Shown: positions 34,977-44,876, counted from the first letter of the stretch. The stretch is DNA of 64,000 bases from Desulfoscipio sp. XC116 (GCF_039851975.1 NZ_CP156660.1:2113035-2177034), one strand, 5' to 3'. Notes: generated by a model from the sequence alone, not told the origin. Made by a program: numbers and translations.

Positions 34977-35522
34977 TTAAGCCTGCCCTCTGGCCAACTG
35001 ACAGCCTTTTTCGAGTGCTTCGCCATTGATGGGAATTAGATTGTGACGTTTAGGCGGCAGCACTTTTTTCAGCGATTCCAGAACGGCATCGCCGGATACC
35101 ACGCCGGTTAATTCAAGCAGTGCACCTAGTATGATATTATTGGCTATCTTACCGTTACCAAGTTCCTCGGCCAGATCATTGGCCGGCACGTAAACGGTGC
35201 GCACATCGGAGCGTGTGGTTTTAATACTGATCAGCGAGCTATTCACTAAAATAAGCCCGCCCGGCACCACAGTAGGCTCAAATTTTTCCAGGGAAGGCCG
35301 GTTCATAGCTATCAGCACGGTAGGCTCGCTGACAACCGGTGAGCTGATGGGCTCGCTGGAAATAGTTACACCACAGTTGGCCGTACCGCCGCGCATCTCC
35401 GGACCATAGGAGGGAATCCAGGCCACGTGCTTATCCTCCATCATTCCGGCATAAGCCAGCAACTGGCCTGTGGACAAGACACCCTGCCCGCCAAAACCCG
35501 CAATTAAAATACCCTCGAACAT
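34977..35522 (-). CDS. korC: 2-oxoacid:ferredoxin oxidoreductase, gamma subunit
   Basis: Gamma subunit of a four-part CoA-dependent oxidoreductase (Kor/Vor type) that turns a 2-oxoacid into acyl-CoA and reduces ferredoxin. The 181-residue product has [34 protein letters not shown] and [11 protein letters not shown]. Start overlaps the stop of korB (TAATG). Gene order is ferredoxin, alpha, beta, gamma. Confidence 0.92.
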   Translation of the reverse strand: MFEGILIAGFGGQGVLSTGQLLAYAGMMEDKHVAWIPSYGPEMRGGTANCGVTISSEPISSPVVSEPTVLIAMNRPSLEKFEPTVVPGGLILVNSSLISIKTTRSDVRTVYVPANDLAEELGNGKIANNIILGALLELTGVVSGDAVLESLKKVLPPKRHNLIPINGEALEKGCQLARGQA

Positions 35523-36274
35523 TATATCTGAACCTCCTCCGCCGGAGTCTTGTACTCACCCAGTGGGTAATAAGGAATCATTTTTTCCTCCAACCATTTT
35601 AGCGCTTCCAAAGGAGGCAGACCCCAGTTGGTGGGACAGGAGCTGAGTATTTCCACCAGAGTAAACCCGTCGCCGCGCATTTGCACTTCAAATGCTTTGC
35701 GAATAGCTTTTTTAGCCATCATGATATGCTTGGGATTGTGCAGGGAAACCCTGGCCAGATAGGCACTGCCGTCCAGGGGCGCCAGCATTTCACAAACCTT
35801 GACGGGCAAACCGTTGGCATCCTTATCCCGACCGTAGGGAGTGGTAGTGGTTTTCTGTCCCAGCAGCGTGGTCGGCGCCATTTGCCCGCCGGTCATGGCG
35901 TAAACCGCATTGTTAATAAAAAGTACGGTTATCTTTTCACCCCGGGCCGCCGCATGCACCAGCTCGCCTGTACCGATAGCGGCCGCGTCGCCGTCGCCCT
36001 GATAAGTGAACACCAGCCGGTCGGGCAGTACCCGCTTGATGCCTGTACCCACCGCCGGTGCCCGTCCATGGGCCGCCTGATACATATCAATATCCAGATA
36101 ATTATATATAAATACGGAACAGCCCACCGGCGCTATGCCCAGCGCCCGCTCGTAGATATCCATTTCATCAATAACCTCAGCCACCAAGCGGTGGGCAATG
36201 CCATGGGTGCAGCCCGGACAGTAGTGAAAAGGTAAATCTGTCAGCGCCTCCGGCCTGGTAAAAATCTTTTTCAT
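35522..36274 (-). CDS. korB: 2-oxoacid:ferredoxin oxidoreductase, TPP-binding beta subunit
   Basis: Carries the thiamine diphosphate site. The 250-residue product has FHYCPGCTHGIAHRL near the start and the TPP/Mg motif GDGDAAAIGTGELVHAAARG ... NNAVYAMTGGQ. The ATG overlaps the korA stop (TAATG). Sequence does not tell 2-oxoglutarate from branched-chain 2-oxoacids. Confidence 0.93.
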   Translation of the reverse strand: MKKIFTRPEALTDLPFHYCPGCTHGIAHRLVAEVIDEMDIYERALGIAPVGCSVFIYNYLDIDMYQAAHGRAPAVGTGIKRVLPDRLVFTYQGDGDAAAIGTGELVHAAARGEKITVLFINNAVYAMTGGQMAPTTLLGQKTTTTPYGRDKDANGLPVKVCEMLAPLDGSAYLARVSLHNPKHIMMAKKAIRKAFEVQMRGDGFTLVEILSSCPTNWGLPPLEALKWLEEKMIPYYPLGEYKTPAEEVQI

Positions 36275-37338
36275 TATACCGCACCCCCGTTGTACAGTTT
36301 TTTAACCTCTTCAAGCACGTCCCGGGCTACGGGCATCATGCCGCCCACCCGTCCGTAAAAGTGCACCGGCTTTCTGCCTTCCACTGCCAGTCGCACATCT
36401 TCCACCATTTGTCCCATGTTCATTTCCACGGACAGGAATTGCTCGGCGGTTTCCCTTACCCTGGACAACACATCGTTGGGAAAAGGCCATACTGTAATAG
36501 GCCTGATTAAACCAACCGCCAGTCCTTCTTCCCGGGCGCGGTCGATGACAGCCTTACAAATCCTGGCGCAAGTGCCAAAGGCCACTATGACCAGTTTGGC
36601 ATCATCCAGCCGGTATTCCTCCCAGCGCTGCTCTTCTTTGGTTATGACAGAGTATTTTTGTGATAACCTGATATTATGCTGTTCACAATCCTCCGGTACG
36701 ATATATAACGAGTTGATCAATCGTTTGGGACCGCCTTTTTTACGTCCCGTGGCCGCCCATTCTTTTTCCGGTGCCTGTCTTAGTATTTCGTCTCCCAGAT
36801 CCACCGGTTCCATCATCTGGCCCAAAACACCGTCAGCCAGCAGCATCACGGGGTTACGATATTTATCCGCCAAGTCAAAGGCATCCTGCATTAAATCAAT
36901 GATTTCCTGCACTGATGCCGGAGCCAGACAGATCAGCCGGTAATCACCGTGCCCACCGCCTTTAACTGCCTGAAAATAATCAGACTGAGCGGGAGCTATA
37001 TTACCCAGGCCTGGGCCGCCCCTGATCATATTCACCACTACACAGGGCAGCTCAGCACCGGCCAGATAAGAAATACCCTCTTGCATCAAGCTGATACCCG
37101 GACCCGAAGATGATGTCATCACCCGGGCACCGGCACCGGCGGCGCCAAAGACCATGTTAGCCGCCGCTGTTTCGCTTTCCGACTGCAGATATATACCGCC
37201 CACCTGGGGCATACGCTTGGCCAGATAATGCGGCAATTCGCTCTGCGGAGTAATGGGATAACCAAAAAAGTAACGACAACCGGCCCGTACGGCGCCTTCC
37301 CCGATTGCTTCATTACCTTTCATCAATACTTTAGCCAA
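36274..37338 (-). CDS. korA: 2-oxoacid:ferredoxin oxidoreductase, alpha subunit (VorB-like)
   Basis: Alpha subunit of the same enzyme. The TTG at 37338, nine nt after GGAGG, gives the standard N-terminus (M)AKVLMKGNEAIGEG and 354 residues; it overlaps the ferredoxin gene by 8 bp. Motifs: FFGYPITPQSELPHYLA, SESETAAANMVFGAAGAG, MTSSSGPGISLMQEGISYLAG and RGGPGLGNIAPAQSDYF. The form is that annotated as 3-methyl-2-oxobutanoate (VorB) subunit in many clostridia. Confidence 0.92.
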   Translation of the reverse strand: MAKVLMKGNEAIGEGAVRAGCRYFFGYPITPQSELPHYLAKRMPQVGGIYLQSESETAAANMVFGAAGAGARVMTSSSGPGISLMQEGISYLAGAELPCVVVNMIRGGPGLGNIAPAQSDYFQAVKGGGHGDYRLICLAPASVQEIIDLMQDAFDLADKYRNPVMLLADGVLGQMMEPVDLGDEILRQAPEKEWAATGRKKGGPKRLINSLYIVPEDCEQHNIRLSQKYSVITKEEQRWEEYRLDDAKLVIVAFGTCARICKAVIDRAREEGLAVGLIRPITVWPFPNDVLSRVRETAEQFLSVEMNMGQMVEDVRLAVEGRKPVHFYGRVGGMMPVARDVLEEVKKLYNGGAV

Positions 37339-37552
37339 CCTTCTTTTCCTCCTTTGCCACTTCAATCACCAAATCTGGACACATGCGGGCACACAGTGCA
37401 CACCCGGTGCATTTTTCGGGTTCTTCCACAGTGGCCGGGTGAAAGCCCATTACATTAATGTGCCCAGCCATCTTAATTAACTGTTTGGGACATACTGCGG
37501 TGCACAATTGGCAACCTTTGCAGCGATCTTCCCGAAATGTTATTTGCGCCAA
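37331..37552 (-). CDS. korD: 2x[4Fe-4S] ferredoxin subunit (delta)
   Basis: A 73-residue ferredoxin-like subunit passing electrons from the oxidoreductase to ferredoxin. It has two CxxCxxCxxxCP sets: CKGCQLCTAVCPKQ and CTGCALCARMCPDL. It is the first gene of the korDABC operon. The overlap with korA ties their translation. Confidence 0.94.
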   Translation of the reverse strand: MAQITFREDRCKGCQLCTAVCPKQLIKMAGHINVMGFHPATVEEPEKCTGCALCARMCPDLVIEVAKEEKKVG

Positions 37553-37601
37553 AAAGAGCCCCTCCCTTAATCCATAAATGATAAATATCCAAACAAACTA
37601 A

Positions 37602-38303
37602 TTAGAATAAGCCTGACCCCGCAGCCCAGGGAGGCATCATGTTTTTTTCGATAGGAAATATCGGTGTATCCGGCATACGCACGGTCATTTCCCGGGCCAG
37701 CGGGCTGTGCACTGCCAGGAAGGTCACAGGCAGACCCAATTGCCGGGCCGCGTCCTCAATAATAGCGTGGCCGGCCTGAATGGTATCCGGTTCGGTGTCG
37801 GAACCCAGGTTGGTGTTACTTACCAGAGCGCTAACCTGCAAGCGGGATGCCTTCTCTACCGACCGCAGCATTTCAATAATACCCTCCGCTGTGCGAGTAA
37901 AGGGCCGGCAGGCGTTGGCTACAAAAAACATGTTATATGACCCATCGGGCAGATATGGTTTAAAACGGCCCAGCGCGGTAGCTCCTATTTCATCGCCGCC
38001 CACATCAAAAACGCCCTGACCCCGCTCGTCTTCCAAAACACCTAAAATAGACGATGGCAGGGCGGGCACATCAGCGCCCGCCAGTTCCCCCGGCGGGCAG
38101 ATCACGCGCAAACCTATTTTTTCCAGTTCTTCACGCATTATCCTGGTACGAAAGTATGGATTGATAATATCCAAATCCACAATACCAACCCGTGCATATT
38201 GTTTTTTCAGCCAAAGAGCAAAGTTGATAGCCAACTCGGTCTTTCCACTGCCCAAATTGCCCGTAAATAAGGTAATTCTTTTAACATCGCTGAGCAATAG
38301 CAT
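37602..38303 (-). CDS. P-loop ATP-binding protein (MinD/ParA-CobQ-like)
   Basis: A 233-residue protein with a deviant Walker A motif (LFTGNLGSGKTELAINFA), a VGIVDLDIINPYFRT switch-like segment and FDVGGDEIGATALGRF in the Walker B region. It is similar to CobQ/MinD-fold ATPases. Partner unknown. It lies between the cell-envelope genes and korD with about 50 bp on each side, so it may be part of the kor operon, possibly helping Fe-S or complex assembly (inference only). AGGAGTGT precedes the ATG. Confidence 0.75.
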   Translation of the reverse strand: MLLLSDVKRITLFTGNLGSGKTELAINFALWLKKQYARVGIVDLDIINPYFRTRIMREELEKIGLRVICPPGELAGADVPALPSSILGVLEDERGQGVFDVGGDEIGATALGRFKPYLPDGSYNMFFVANACRPFTRTAEGIIEMLRSVEKASRLQVSALVSNTNLGSDTEPDTIQAGHAIIEDAARQLGLPVTFLAVHSPLAREMTVRMPDTPIFPIEKNMMPPWAAGSGLF

Positions 38304-38340
38304 ACACTCCTATTAGTGACCAACAAGTAATTATTCGACA

Positions 38341-39195
38341 TTATCTTTCGGGTTCCTTCTCCCGTCCCAGCATATCAAGATAATTCAGCATAAAATTGTC
38401 CGCAATAATCCTGGTTAACGAATATTTTTCAGTTATTATGTGCATTATCACCAGAGCGGTCAGATAACCGATCCGGTAGTTCCCTTCCAAAGCAGCGGCG
38501 GCAGTCAGACCAATGACCATACCCAACGTATTGGACCCGGCATCTCCCATCATAGCCCGAGCTTTCAAATCGGCAGGCAGAAAAGCCAGCAAAGCACCCA
38601 GTGTCATGGTGGCCATCAGCGCTTCCGCCCCCCCGAGCGCCGCGGGCAGTAAAATTATGTAAAGTAATACAAAAACTTTACCGGCCCGGCCCGGACGCAA
38701 GTCAAATAAATTGACCAGGTTAACCGAAAGAGCAATAATCAAAGCGCTGTCCATTATTCTCCAAAGGTCTCCGGGATAAAGCTGCGCCCCTATAATAAGC
38801 GCCAGTATACCGCCACCCAGCGCTTTTAAGGCGCCGGTGGTTAAACGGCCCCGCATTAATGCTTTGAAATGACCCGTTAAACCGGATGCCTCACGGCTGC
38901 CCCAAAAGTCATCCATCAACCCTAGAAAAGCAGCCCCGGCCATAGCCATTAAATAAAGCAGCGCCTTCTCACGCAAATCAGCCGTCCATAACAAAAACAA
39001 GGGCGTCACGGCAGTTGCCGTAGAGATAAAAAAAACAACCCCTGCGGCCAGAGGTATTCTTTCCCCCCTAAAATTCGGCCGCACAAAGTCAGCTCCGGCA
39101 ATCATATTCATTATTTTTTCCCTTATGATTAAAGCTATAAAAAAAGCCAGACCAAAACCTACCGGCAAATAATATAATTCCGGCTGCCAGTTCAT
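38341..39195 (-). CDS. MraY/WecA-like phosphoglycosyltransferase
   Basis: Polytopic membrane enzyme of the polyprenyl-phosphate N-acetylhexosamine-1-phosphate transferase family. In the 284-residue product about eight or nine membrane helices are seen, with the family Asp motif GLMDDFWGSREASGLTGHFK, NLFDLRPGRAGK and MGDAGSNTLGMVIGL. It is shorter than MraY and distinct from it. Next to a family 2 glycosyltransferase, steB and steA, it probably makes a lipid-linked sugar for the envelope; which one is unknown. Confidence 0.82.
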   Translation of the reverse strand: MNWQPELYYLPVGFGLAFFIALIIREKIMNMIAGADFVRPNFRGERIPLAAGVVFFISTATAVTPLFLLWTADLREKALLYLMAMAGAAFLGLMDDFWGSREASGLTGHFKALMRGRLTTGALKALGGGILALIIGAQLYPGDLWRIMDSALIIALSVNLVNLFDLRPGRAGKVFVLLYIILLPAALGGAEALMATMTLGALLAFLPADLKARAMMGDAGSNTLGMVIGLTAAAALEGNYRIGYLTALVIMHIITEKYSLTRIIADNFMLNYLDMLGREKEPER

Positions 39196-39210
39196 ATTTC
39201 ACCTCGAACC

Positions 39211-39888
39211 TTATTTAACCACCGCGGCTTTAGCCAGTACCCGCGCGATATGACAGAATTGCCTGCCGCGATGCCAGAAGCCTTTCAGATCACGACCTGT
39301 TTCCGCGTGGGTCATCGGCACCGGTACTTCCAATACCTTAAATCCGGCCCGGGCCGCTTTGATAGTCAGCCCCACCTCTACCCCGTAACCCGAGGCAAAG
39401 GGCAACAGTTTATCCATTACCTGACGAGTCATCACTCGCTGCCCGGACAGAGGAGATTGCATTTCCAGGCCGGTATAAAATTTAATGCCTTTTCTGGCCA
39501 AGCCCTTAACCAGGCCAAAACCGCCTTTAATCCGGGGCGGCGGAAAGTGAGCCACAGTCATATCGGCCCGCCCGGCCAGCACAGGCTCCAACAGCAACCG
39601 GGCATTTCCGGCTGAATCACCCAGATCACCATCCAGCAGCATAACTATATCGGCCCTAATTTGCTCGCTGCCCCTGTTAAGCGCGGCACCTTTACCGCTA
39701 TTGCAAGGCAGGCCAATTACCCTTGCCCCCGCAGCCGCGGCAAGTTCAGCAGTGGAATCGGAGGATGCATCGTCCACCACTACAATCTCGTTCACTTCGG
39801 ATAGTGCCGCCAGTGCCGTAACAGTGGCGGTAATATATTCTGCTTCGTTGTAGGCCGGTATTAAGGCTGCAACCCGCTTAGGGGACAT
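39211..39888 (-). CDS. Family 2 glycosyltransferase
   Basis: A 225-residue GT2 (GT-A fold) enzyme without membrane helices. VAALIPAYNEAEYITATVTA binds the nucleotide; VVVDDASSDSTAELA and the DxD in MLLDGDLGDSAGN bind metal and sugar nucleotide. It resembles dolichol-phosphate-mannose synthase-like transferases. GAGGAATAA precedes the ATG. It is followed by the phosphoglycosyltransferase after 15 bp. Confidence 0.88.
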   Translation of the reverse strand: MSPKRVAALIPAYNEAEYITATVTALAALSEVNEIVVVDDASSDSTAELAAAAGARVIGLPCNSGKGAALNRGSEQIRADIVMLLDGDLGDSAGNARLLLEPVLAGRADMTVAHFPPPRIKGGFGLVKGLARKGIKFYTGLEMQSPLSGQRVMTRQVMDKLLPFASGYGVEVGLTIKAARAGFKVLEVPVPMTHAETGRDLKGFWHRGRQFCHIARVLAKAAVVK

Positions 39889-39967
39889 TTATTCCTCGTT
39901 CCTTTCATGACCATCTTCATTATCATTGTCTTGCAGCAGCGTTTATCGCATTGCAAATTGACCCCAA

Positions 39968-40846
39968 TTAAGTCTCCTGGCCCGGTATATCGGGCATCAG
40001 CTTTTGTGCCGTGGATTTAATTCCATAATGACCGGGTTGTCCGCCCAATACCAGTACCATAGCCATCTGACCGGGTGCAGTGTCTATATTATCCACCGTA
40101 CTAATATGTTTGCGCTGGTACTCTTTCATCGAGGAAAAAGAGACATCTGTTTCCTCCACTCCAACAACGGGGATGTTTAATTCACTAAAATAATCTATTA
40201 AAGATATGTCAATCTGCATATTTCTATTGCTTTCCTTGTAACTGCCACCGACAATAATCAGTCCATCCACCGGCACCCCGTATTCACCGCTGGTTTTAAT
40301 TAATTCCTTTTCCACAAGATAGCTGATAACCGCCTGGTTTTCTCCGGTGTTAATGTTATTAGCTATCTCGGTGCCCAATCTTTTGTAAAATTCGTCGCCG
40401 GTAGTAACCGGCCACACGAGATCCTTTTGCAACATGCTGATTATATGCTTTTCATCTTCAATAGAGTTGACTGAAGTAACGGAATTAACGTGCCCCCCGG
40501 CATCTTTTATTGCCTCTGCAAGCTCCGGAGGAAAACCAAAATTATTGAGCTCTACCAGAGCAAAATTTTTATCGGCCAACTTACCGGCCACCAATACCGG
40601 AAGCACTTGTTTCTCAAATTGTTGATGCATATTGGAGTCTGTTTCCAATGTATTAGCCCGAACCTGTATTGTTTCATTAGTTTTCCTTAACGATTGCAGC
40701 TGGTCTTCCAACTTATTGGTAACTTGTTTTTGATAATCAATCAGCGCATCGTTGCCCAGCAAAGTACTGCCTATCAAAATACCTATTCCCAAAGCCAGAA
40801 ACACAGCTACCAGCGAAGCAATGTGGTATTTATAATCAATGATCAT
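39968..40846 (-). CDS. steB: SteB/MctB-like membrane-anchored protein
   Basis: A 292-residue protein of the MctB (copper transporter-named) family. One N-terminal membrane helix (IASLVAVFLALGIGILIGSTLL) is followed by a coiled coil (about 35-75) and a globular external domain. In Actinobacteria and Firmicutes it is encoded with SteA, with which it is reported to act in cell division and envelope integrity. Here it directly follows steA, 21 bp apart. AAGGTG precedes the ATG. Confidence 0.82.
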   Translation of the reverse strand: MIIDYKYHIASLVAVFLALGIGILIGSTLLGNDALIDYQKQVTNKLEDQLQSLRKTNETIQVRANTLETDSNMHQQFEKQVLPVLVAGKLADKNFALVELNNFGFPPELAEAIKDAGGHVNSVTSVNSIEDEKHIISMLQKDLVWPVTTGDEFYKRLGTEIANNINTGENQAVISYLVEKELIKTSGEYGVPVDGLIIVGGSYKESNRNMQIDISLIDYFSELNIPVVGVEETDVSFSSMKEYQRKHISTVDNIDTAPGQMAMVLVLGGQPGHYGIKSTAQKLMPDIPGQET

Positions 40847-40867
40847 TAACTATCACCTTAATTTCAG

Positions 40868-41989
40868 TTAAATTCCAACCAATAGTCGAAACTGAATAAA
40901 CAAAAGGCGCAGCAATTCCCTGGTTGAAGGGGAAATCACAGCAACAGCAACGACAGGCAACAGTGCCGCAACAAAAATAGGGGCCAGATGTTTGGCGCGC
41001 AGCCTGCTTTTATATAGCTTGCTCACTCCTTTGGCATCAATTAATATCGAACCAACCTTGGCCCGCACTAAAAAAGTGCTGGCCATTCCCTTGCGCCCCT
41101 TCTCAAGGAAATCAATCATATTTGAATGTGTGCCTACCGCTACAATCAGTTCAGCTCCCTTTTCATAGGCTATCAACATGGCAATATCCTCGCTGGTTCC
41201 GGGTGCGGCGTAGGTTAATGCTGCCAAACCCAATTCCTGCAGACGCGCCATGCCCGGTGCGCGACCATCGGGATAAGCGTGTACTACCAGCTCAGCACCA
41301 CATAACAATGTTTTGTCACTGACACTGTCCATATCACCTACAATAATATCGGGCTGCAGACCGAACTCCGTTAAGGCATCAGCCCCACCGTCAACACCAA
41401 TTAATACCGGTTTTATTTCATCAATATAAGACTTGATGGCTCTTAAATCTTCTTTATAATTTTTTCCACGCACAACAATGAGAGCATGTTTTTCCTTAAA
41501 TACAGTACAGACATTCGGCACTTTGTATTCACCGCAAATTAAGCCGATTTCATTCCGGGCGTAATCCATGGTGTTTTGTACAAAACGAGATAACACACCT
41601 TCGATATTAGCTCTAGTAGCCTCCATTTTTTGTTTTATTTTATCAGCCGTTAACTCCTCGCCAACTGCCAGAACAGTACCGGATAAGATCACCCGGCCAT
41701 TTTTCACTTCTACTTCCTGGCCTTCCGTTAATATGGCAAACAAATCACTACCCGTACAATCCACAAGTTTGATGCCCGCTTCCACTATGGTTAAGGGCCC
41801 GCAATTGGGGTATATTTCACTCATGGAAGTGTTAACATTAACCACCGCTTTTACATGGGCTTCCACCAAAGCATTAGCTGCTACCTCGTCGAGATCACGG
41901 TGATCGATTACGGCAATATCACCAGGCTGCAAACGTTTAACCAGGTGTTTTGTTTTTTTATCCAGCCGTACAGTACCTTTAGTGGCCAT
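40868..41989 (-). CDS. steA: SteA-like protein (thiamin pyrophosphokinase-like domain)
   Basis: A 373-residue protein with an N-terminal nucleotide-binding-like part (LQPGDIAVIDHRDLDEVAANALV), a central domain like the catalytic part of thiamin pyrophosphokinase (LIGVDGGADALTEFGLQPDIIVGDMDS) and a C-terminal membrane helix (LAPIFVAALLPVVAVAVI). This is the layout of SteA, a cytokinesis-related protein. AAGGCGG precedes the ATG. Confidence 0.87.
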   Translation of the reverse strand: MATKGTVRLDKKTKHLVKRLQPGDIAVIDHRDLDEVAANALVEAHVKAVVNVNTSMSEIYPNCGPLTIVEAGIKLVDCTGSDLFAILTEGQEVEVKNGRVILSGTVLAVGEELTADKIKQKMEATRANIEGVLSRFVQNTMDYARNEIGLICGEYKVPNVCTVFKEKHALIVVRGKNYKEDLRAIKSYIDEIKPVLIGVDGGADALTEFGLQPDIIVGDMDSVSDKTLLCGAELVVHAYPDGRAPGMARLQELGLAALTYAAPGTSEDIAMLIAYEKGAELIVAVGTHSNMIDFLEKGRKGMASTFLVRAKVGSILIDAKGVSKLYKSRLRAKHLAPIFVAALLPVVAVAVISPSTRELLRLLFIQFRLLVGI

Positions 41990-42161
41990 TTAATCACCGC
42001 CTTAATTCTAACATTTTACAGTTTTTGTTTATTTACGTCAAGGCCATTTATAGAACATTATACACAGTAAACCTTTTGAAGCAAATTATTAGATTCGGGA
42101 GGAGATTCAACTTCCCCTAAATTTTAGAACCGCAAATACACGACTTAGTTGGCGTAAGTTT

Positions 42162-42184
42162 CCTGCTTATAGAAGTGGGAGACT
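42162..42184 (-). repeat. Degenerate first hairpin of the IS200/IS605-like repeat (copy 4)
   Basis: On the minus strand AGTCTCCCACTTCTATAAGC matches the start of the three-hairpin repeat, but the second and third hairpins are not found next to it. It lies in the 340-bp gap (41990-42329) between steA and spo0A, which also has an ACCAAT/ATTGGT hairpin at 42258-42274 and no gene. Confidence 0.4.
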
Positions 42185-42329
42185 TATGTCAATTAAGCCA
42201 AATTAAATTATATCACAACCATAAATAAAAACACCGCTAATTTATTGTACTTTTAGTAACCAATAAATTATTGGTGTCTCTAAATTGTGGTTTTCAATAT
42301 AAATTTTATAAGTTTATATATTATGGTAT

Positions 42330-43091
42330 TTAACTGACTTTAGCTTCAATACGTAATTTATCGGCCACCATGGCAATAAACTCTGAATTGGTTGGCTTGC
42401 CGCGCTGCAGATTAATGGTGTAGCCGAAAAACTTGGTCATCATTTCTATATTACCCCTATCCCAAGCCAACTCGATAGCATGCCGAATAGCTCTTTCCAC
42501 CCGGCTGGGAGTAGTTTTATATTTATGTGCAATCATGGGATATAACTCTTTGGTTACCGCCCCCAGCAGGTTAACATCCTCAATAACTTGTAAAATAGCA
42601 TCTCTCAAATAATGATATCCTTTGATATGTGCAGGTACACCCATTTCATGGATTATATTTGTAACAGCAACATCTAAATTTTTAGGCTTGGCCACCGAAA
42701 TATATGGTGAAACCTTAAACCCACCGGCCAGCTGCCTAATTCTAGTGGCCAGCACCGAAAAATCAAAAGGTTTTAGAATATAATAATCCGCACCTAGTTC
42801 CACAGCCCTTTGGGTAATATTCTCCTGACCAAAAGCTGTTAACATAATTACCCTGGGCCTGTTTTTAAATTCATTAAGTTTTTCTAATACACCAATACCA
42901 TCCAAATGCGGCATAATAACATCCAAAACCAAAACATCAGGTGCTTCATCTTGAATTAAATCCAACGCTTCCAAACCGTTTTGTGCAATACCTACCAGCC
43001 TGAATTCTTCCTGCTGTTGTAAGAATTCTTTCAATAATTCACAAAATTCTCTGTTATCATCTGCTAATAGTACTTTAATTACGTTTCTCAT
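42330..43091 (-). CDS. spo0A: Sporulation master regulator Spo0A
   Basis: Response regulator that starts sporulation when phosphorylated. From the ATG at 43091 (AGGAGGCGGGAAATTC upstream) the protein has 253 residues. The receiver domain shows VLLADDN and the phosphorylated Asp in [15 protein letters not shown], with Thr in IMLTAFGQ and Lys in YYILKPFD. The C-terminal DNA-binding domain contains [20 protein letters not shown], the recognition helix region. It follows spoIVB, the standard clostridial and Bacillus order. Confidence 0.97.
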   Translation of the reverse strand: MRNVIKVLLADDNREFCELLKEFLQQQEEFRLVGIAQNGLEALDLIQDEAPDVLVLDVIMPHLDGIGVLEKLNEFKNRPRVIMLTAFGQENITQRAVELGADYYILKPFDFSVLATRIRQLAGGFKVSPYISVAKPKNLDVAVTNIIHEMGVPAHIKGYHYLRDAILQVIEDVNLLGAVTKELYPMIAHKYKTTPSRVERAIRHAIELAWDRGNIEMMTKFFGYTINLQRGKPTNSEFIAMVADKLRIEAKVS

Positions 43092-43147
43092 GAATTTCCC
43101 GCCTCCTAACAAACACTTTTTTATCTAAGTCGTTCTAAATATTACCT

Positions 43148-43155
43148 TTCGACGT
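43148..43155 (-). promoter_or_regulatory. Possible 0A box upstream of spo0A
   Basis: Minus strand ACGTCGAA in the 137-bp gap before spo0A differs from the TTGTCGAA Spo0A-binding consensus at its first and third bases, keeping the TCGAA core. Autoregulation by Spo0A is known in Bacillus. No clear sigma-H boxes were found near it. Confidence 0.3.
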
Positions 43156-43228
43156 GGAGGAGGGAATACCTCTAATTATTTTTAACTTTTTTGTTAATTT
43201 TTAACTGTTTTGTTAAATATTTTTAAAT

Positions 43229-44539
43229 CTATCCCGCTATCTTTTCCGTATGCTTCACATTTAATAGCTTTGCTTCCTTTAACATATTTTCTGCCAGAAC
43301 GCCATATCCCTTGGTGGGGTCGTTGATAAACACATGGGTAACAGCTCCTACGAATCTGCCGTTTTGTATAATGGGACTGCCGCTCATGCCTTGAATAATG
43401 CCGCCTGTACGCCTTATTAACTCTTGATCCGTAACTTGAATAACCAGTCCTTTGCCATGATTACCGGCAGGTAATACATCCAATATTTCTATATTAAACT
43501 TTTCTATCTTATCACCTTCCAATACCGTTAATATTTCGGCCGGGGCCTCCTCAACCTGATATTTCATGGCCAGTGGTATTGGTTGGCTGTAATAGGGGTT
43601 GCGGATACCTTTTTGAAGTTTACCAAATATACCGCAATTAGTATTGCTTTCTATGTTTCCGATAATATCGCTCTTTCCTTTAAAAACCCCCAATTTTTCG
43701 CCGGGAGCTCCTTTTCTGCCGGGGTGTAAACCTTTTACCGTTGCTTCAACTATCTTACCGTCAACCGGATTAAGTTTATGACCGCTTTCAAAATCAGTAA
43801 TCATATGTCCAAGTGCCCCGTATGTTTTAGTTTGAGGCTCATAAAATGTTAATGTACCCACACCGGCGGTGCTGCTTTTAATAAATAGCCCAATGCGGTA
43901 ACGACCGGTTTTTTCACATAAGATAGGTTCTATTTTAGTCAGCTTATTTTTGTTTCCATGTTTAATCAGCAGAACAATATCCTTACCTTGCTTGCCGTAT
44001 TTATCAACTAATTCCTGCAATTGATTTTCGCCGTTTATTTTAGAACCGTTGATTTTTATTATCAAATCGCCTACTGCAACACCCGCTGCCCGGGCCGGGA
44101 AAAAATTCCGGCCATCTTTTTCCACGGCAGCTTCCCCAACCACCATTACGCCTTCGGTATGCAGCAAAACACCGATAGATTGGCCGCCCGGTATGACACT
44201 TTTAGCTTCTACTACATCTACCATCATCCGGTGAATGGGCAACAAACCAAACAGCTTGACCTGCATTTCCAGCTGTCCCGGTTTTAAAGCCACAGGCAGT
44301 GTTTTTTGAGGATCATAAGTAAACTCCCGGTATTGATTACCGTCAACCGAAAAAATTTCCGAAGCAGAGCGCAAGTTTAAACTTATGTTTTGAATAACAG
44401 CTCCCGGCAAATCAATGCCCGCAGCAATGTTATCGCCTACATTTATATACTGCCTATTAGGGAGAAAATAATGCCAATAAGAATGAAGGGTAATTAAAGT
44501 TGCCGTTAAAACAAATACTAGTATAAATATTGGTCCCAA
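43229..44539 (-). CDS. spoIVB: SpoIVB serine peptidase
   Basis: S55-family signalling protease secreted from the forespore to trigger sigma-K activation. The 436-residue frame has an N-terminal membrane anchor (FILVFVLTATLITLHSYW), a PDZ domain (about 120-200, GVAVGDLIIKINGSKI) and the peptidase domain with catalytic His (YGALGHMITD) and Ser (GIIQGMSGSPII). The start is unclear: TTG at 44539 lacks a Shine-Dalgarno, while GGGGG lies 8 nt before an in-frame CTG at 44575, which would add LNHSNQNNQSKS. Confidence 0.94.
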   Translation of the reverse strand: MGPIFILVFVLTATLITLHSYWHYFLPNRQYINVGDNIAAGIDLPGAVIQNISLNLRSASEIFSVDGNQYREFTYDPQKTLPVALKPGQLEMQVKLFGLLPIHRMMVDVVEAKSVIPGGQSIGVLLHTEGVMVVGEAAVEKDGRNFFPARAAGVAVGDLIIKINGSKINGENQLQELVDKYGKQGKDIVLLIKHGNKNKLTKIEPILCEKTGRYRIGLFIKSSTAGVGTLTFYEPQTKTYGALGHMITDFESGHKLNPVDGKIVEATVKGLHPGRKGAPGEKLGVFKGKSDIIGNIESNTNCGIFGKLQKGIRNPYYSQPIPLAMKYQVEEAPAEILTVLEGDKIEKFNIEILDVLPAGNHGKGLVIQVTDQELIRRTGGIIQGMSGSPIIQNGRFVGAVTHVFINDPTKGYGVLAENMLKEAKLLNVKHTEKIAG

Positions 44540-44876
44540 AGATTTGCTTTGATTGTTTTGATTGCTGTGATTCAGACAACATACCCCCTTGCCGGAAATT
44601 TTACAATATGAACATTGTAACTGGGTTATTGAAATAATTTTCTAAAAAAATCACCACCCCTCGATATTAATGTTTAAATAATGTGCTGTTTTTAAATTAG
44701 CCTTATTCAGGCTCATTTATTCCGCCCTCAAGTGCCGCACATTGGCATAACCAGCGTGCAAGCGGTCCGGCTGTGTTTTGTAACATATTGAAATTAAAAA
44801 TGACCGGCTTTTTGGGGGCAACAAGTTATAAAATGCCAACCACCATCCGATCATCATATAAAAAATTATTTATATT

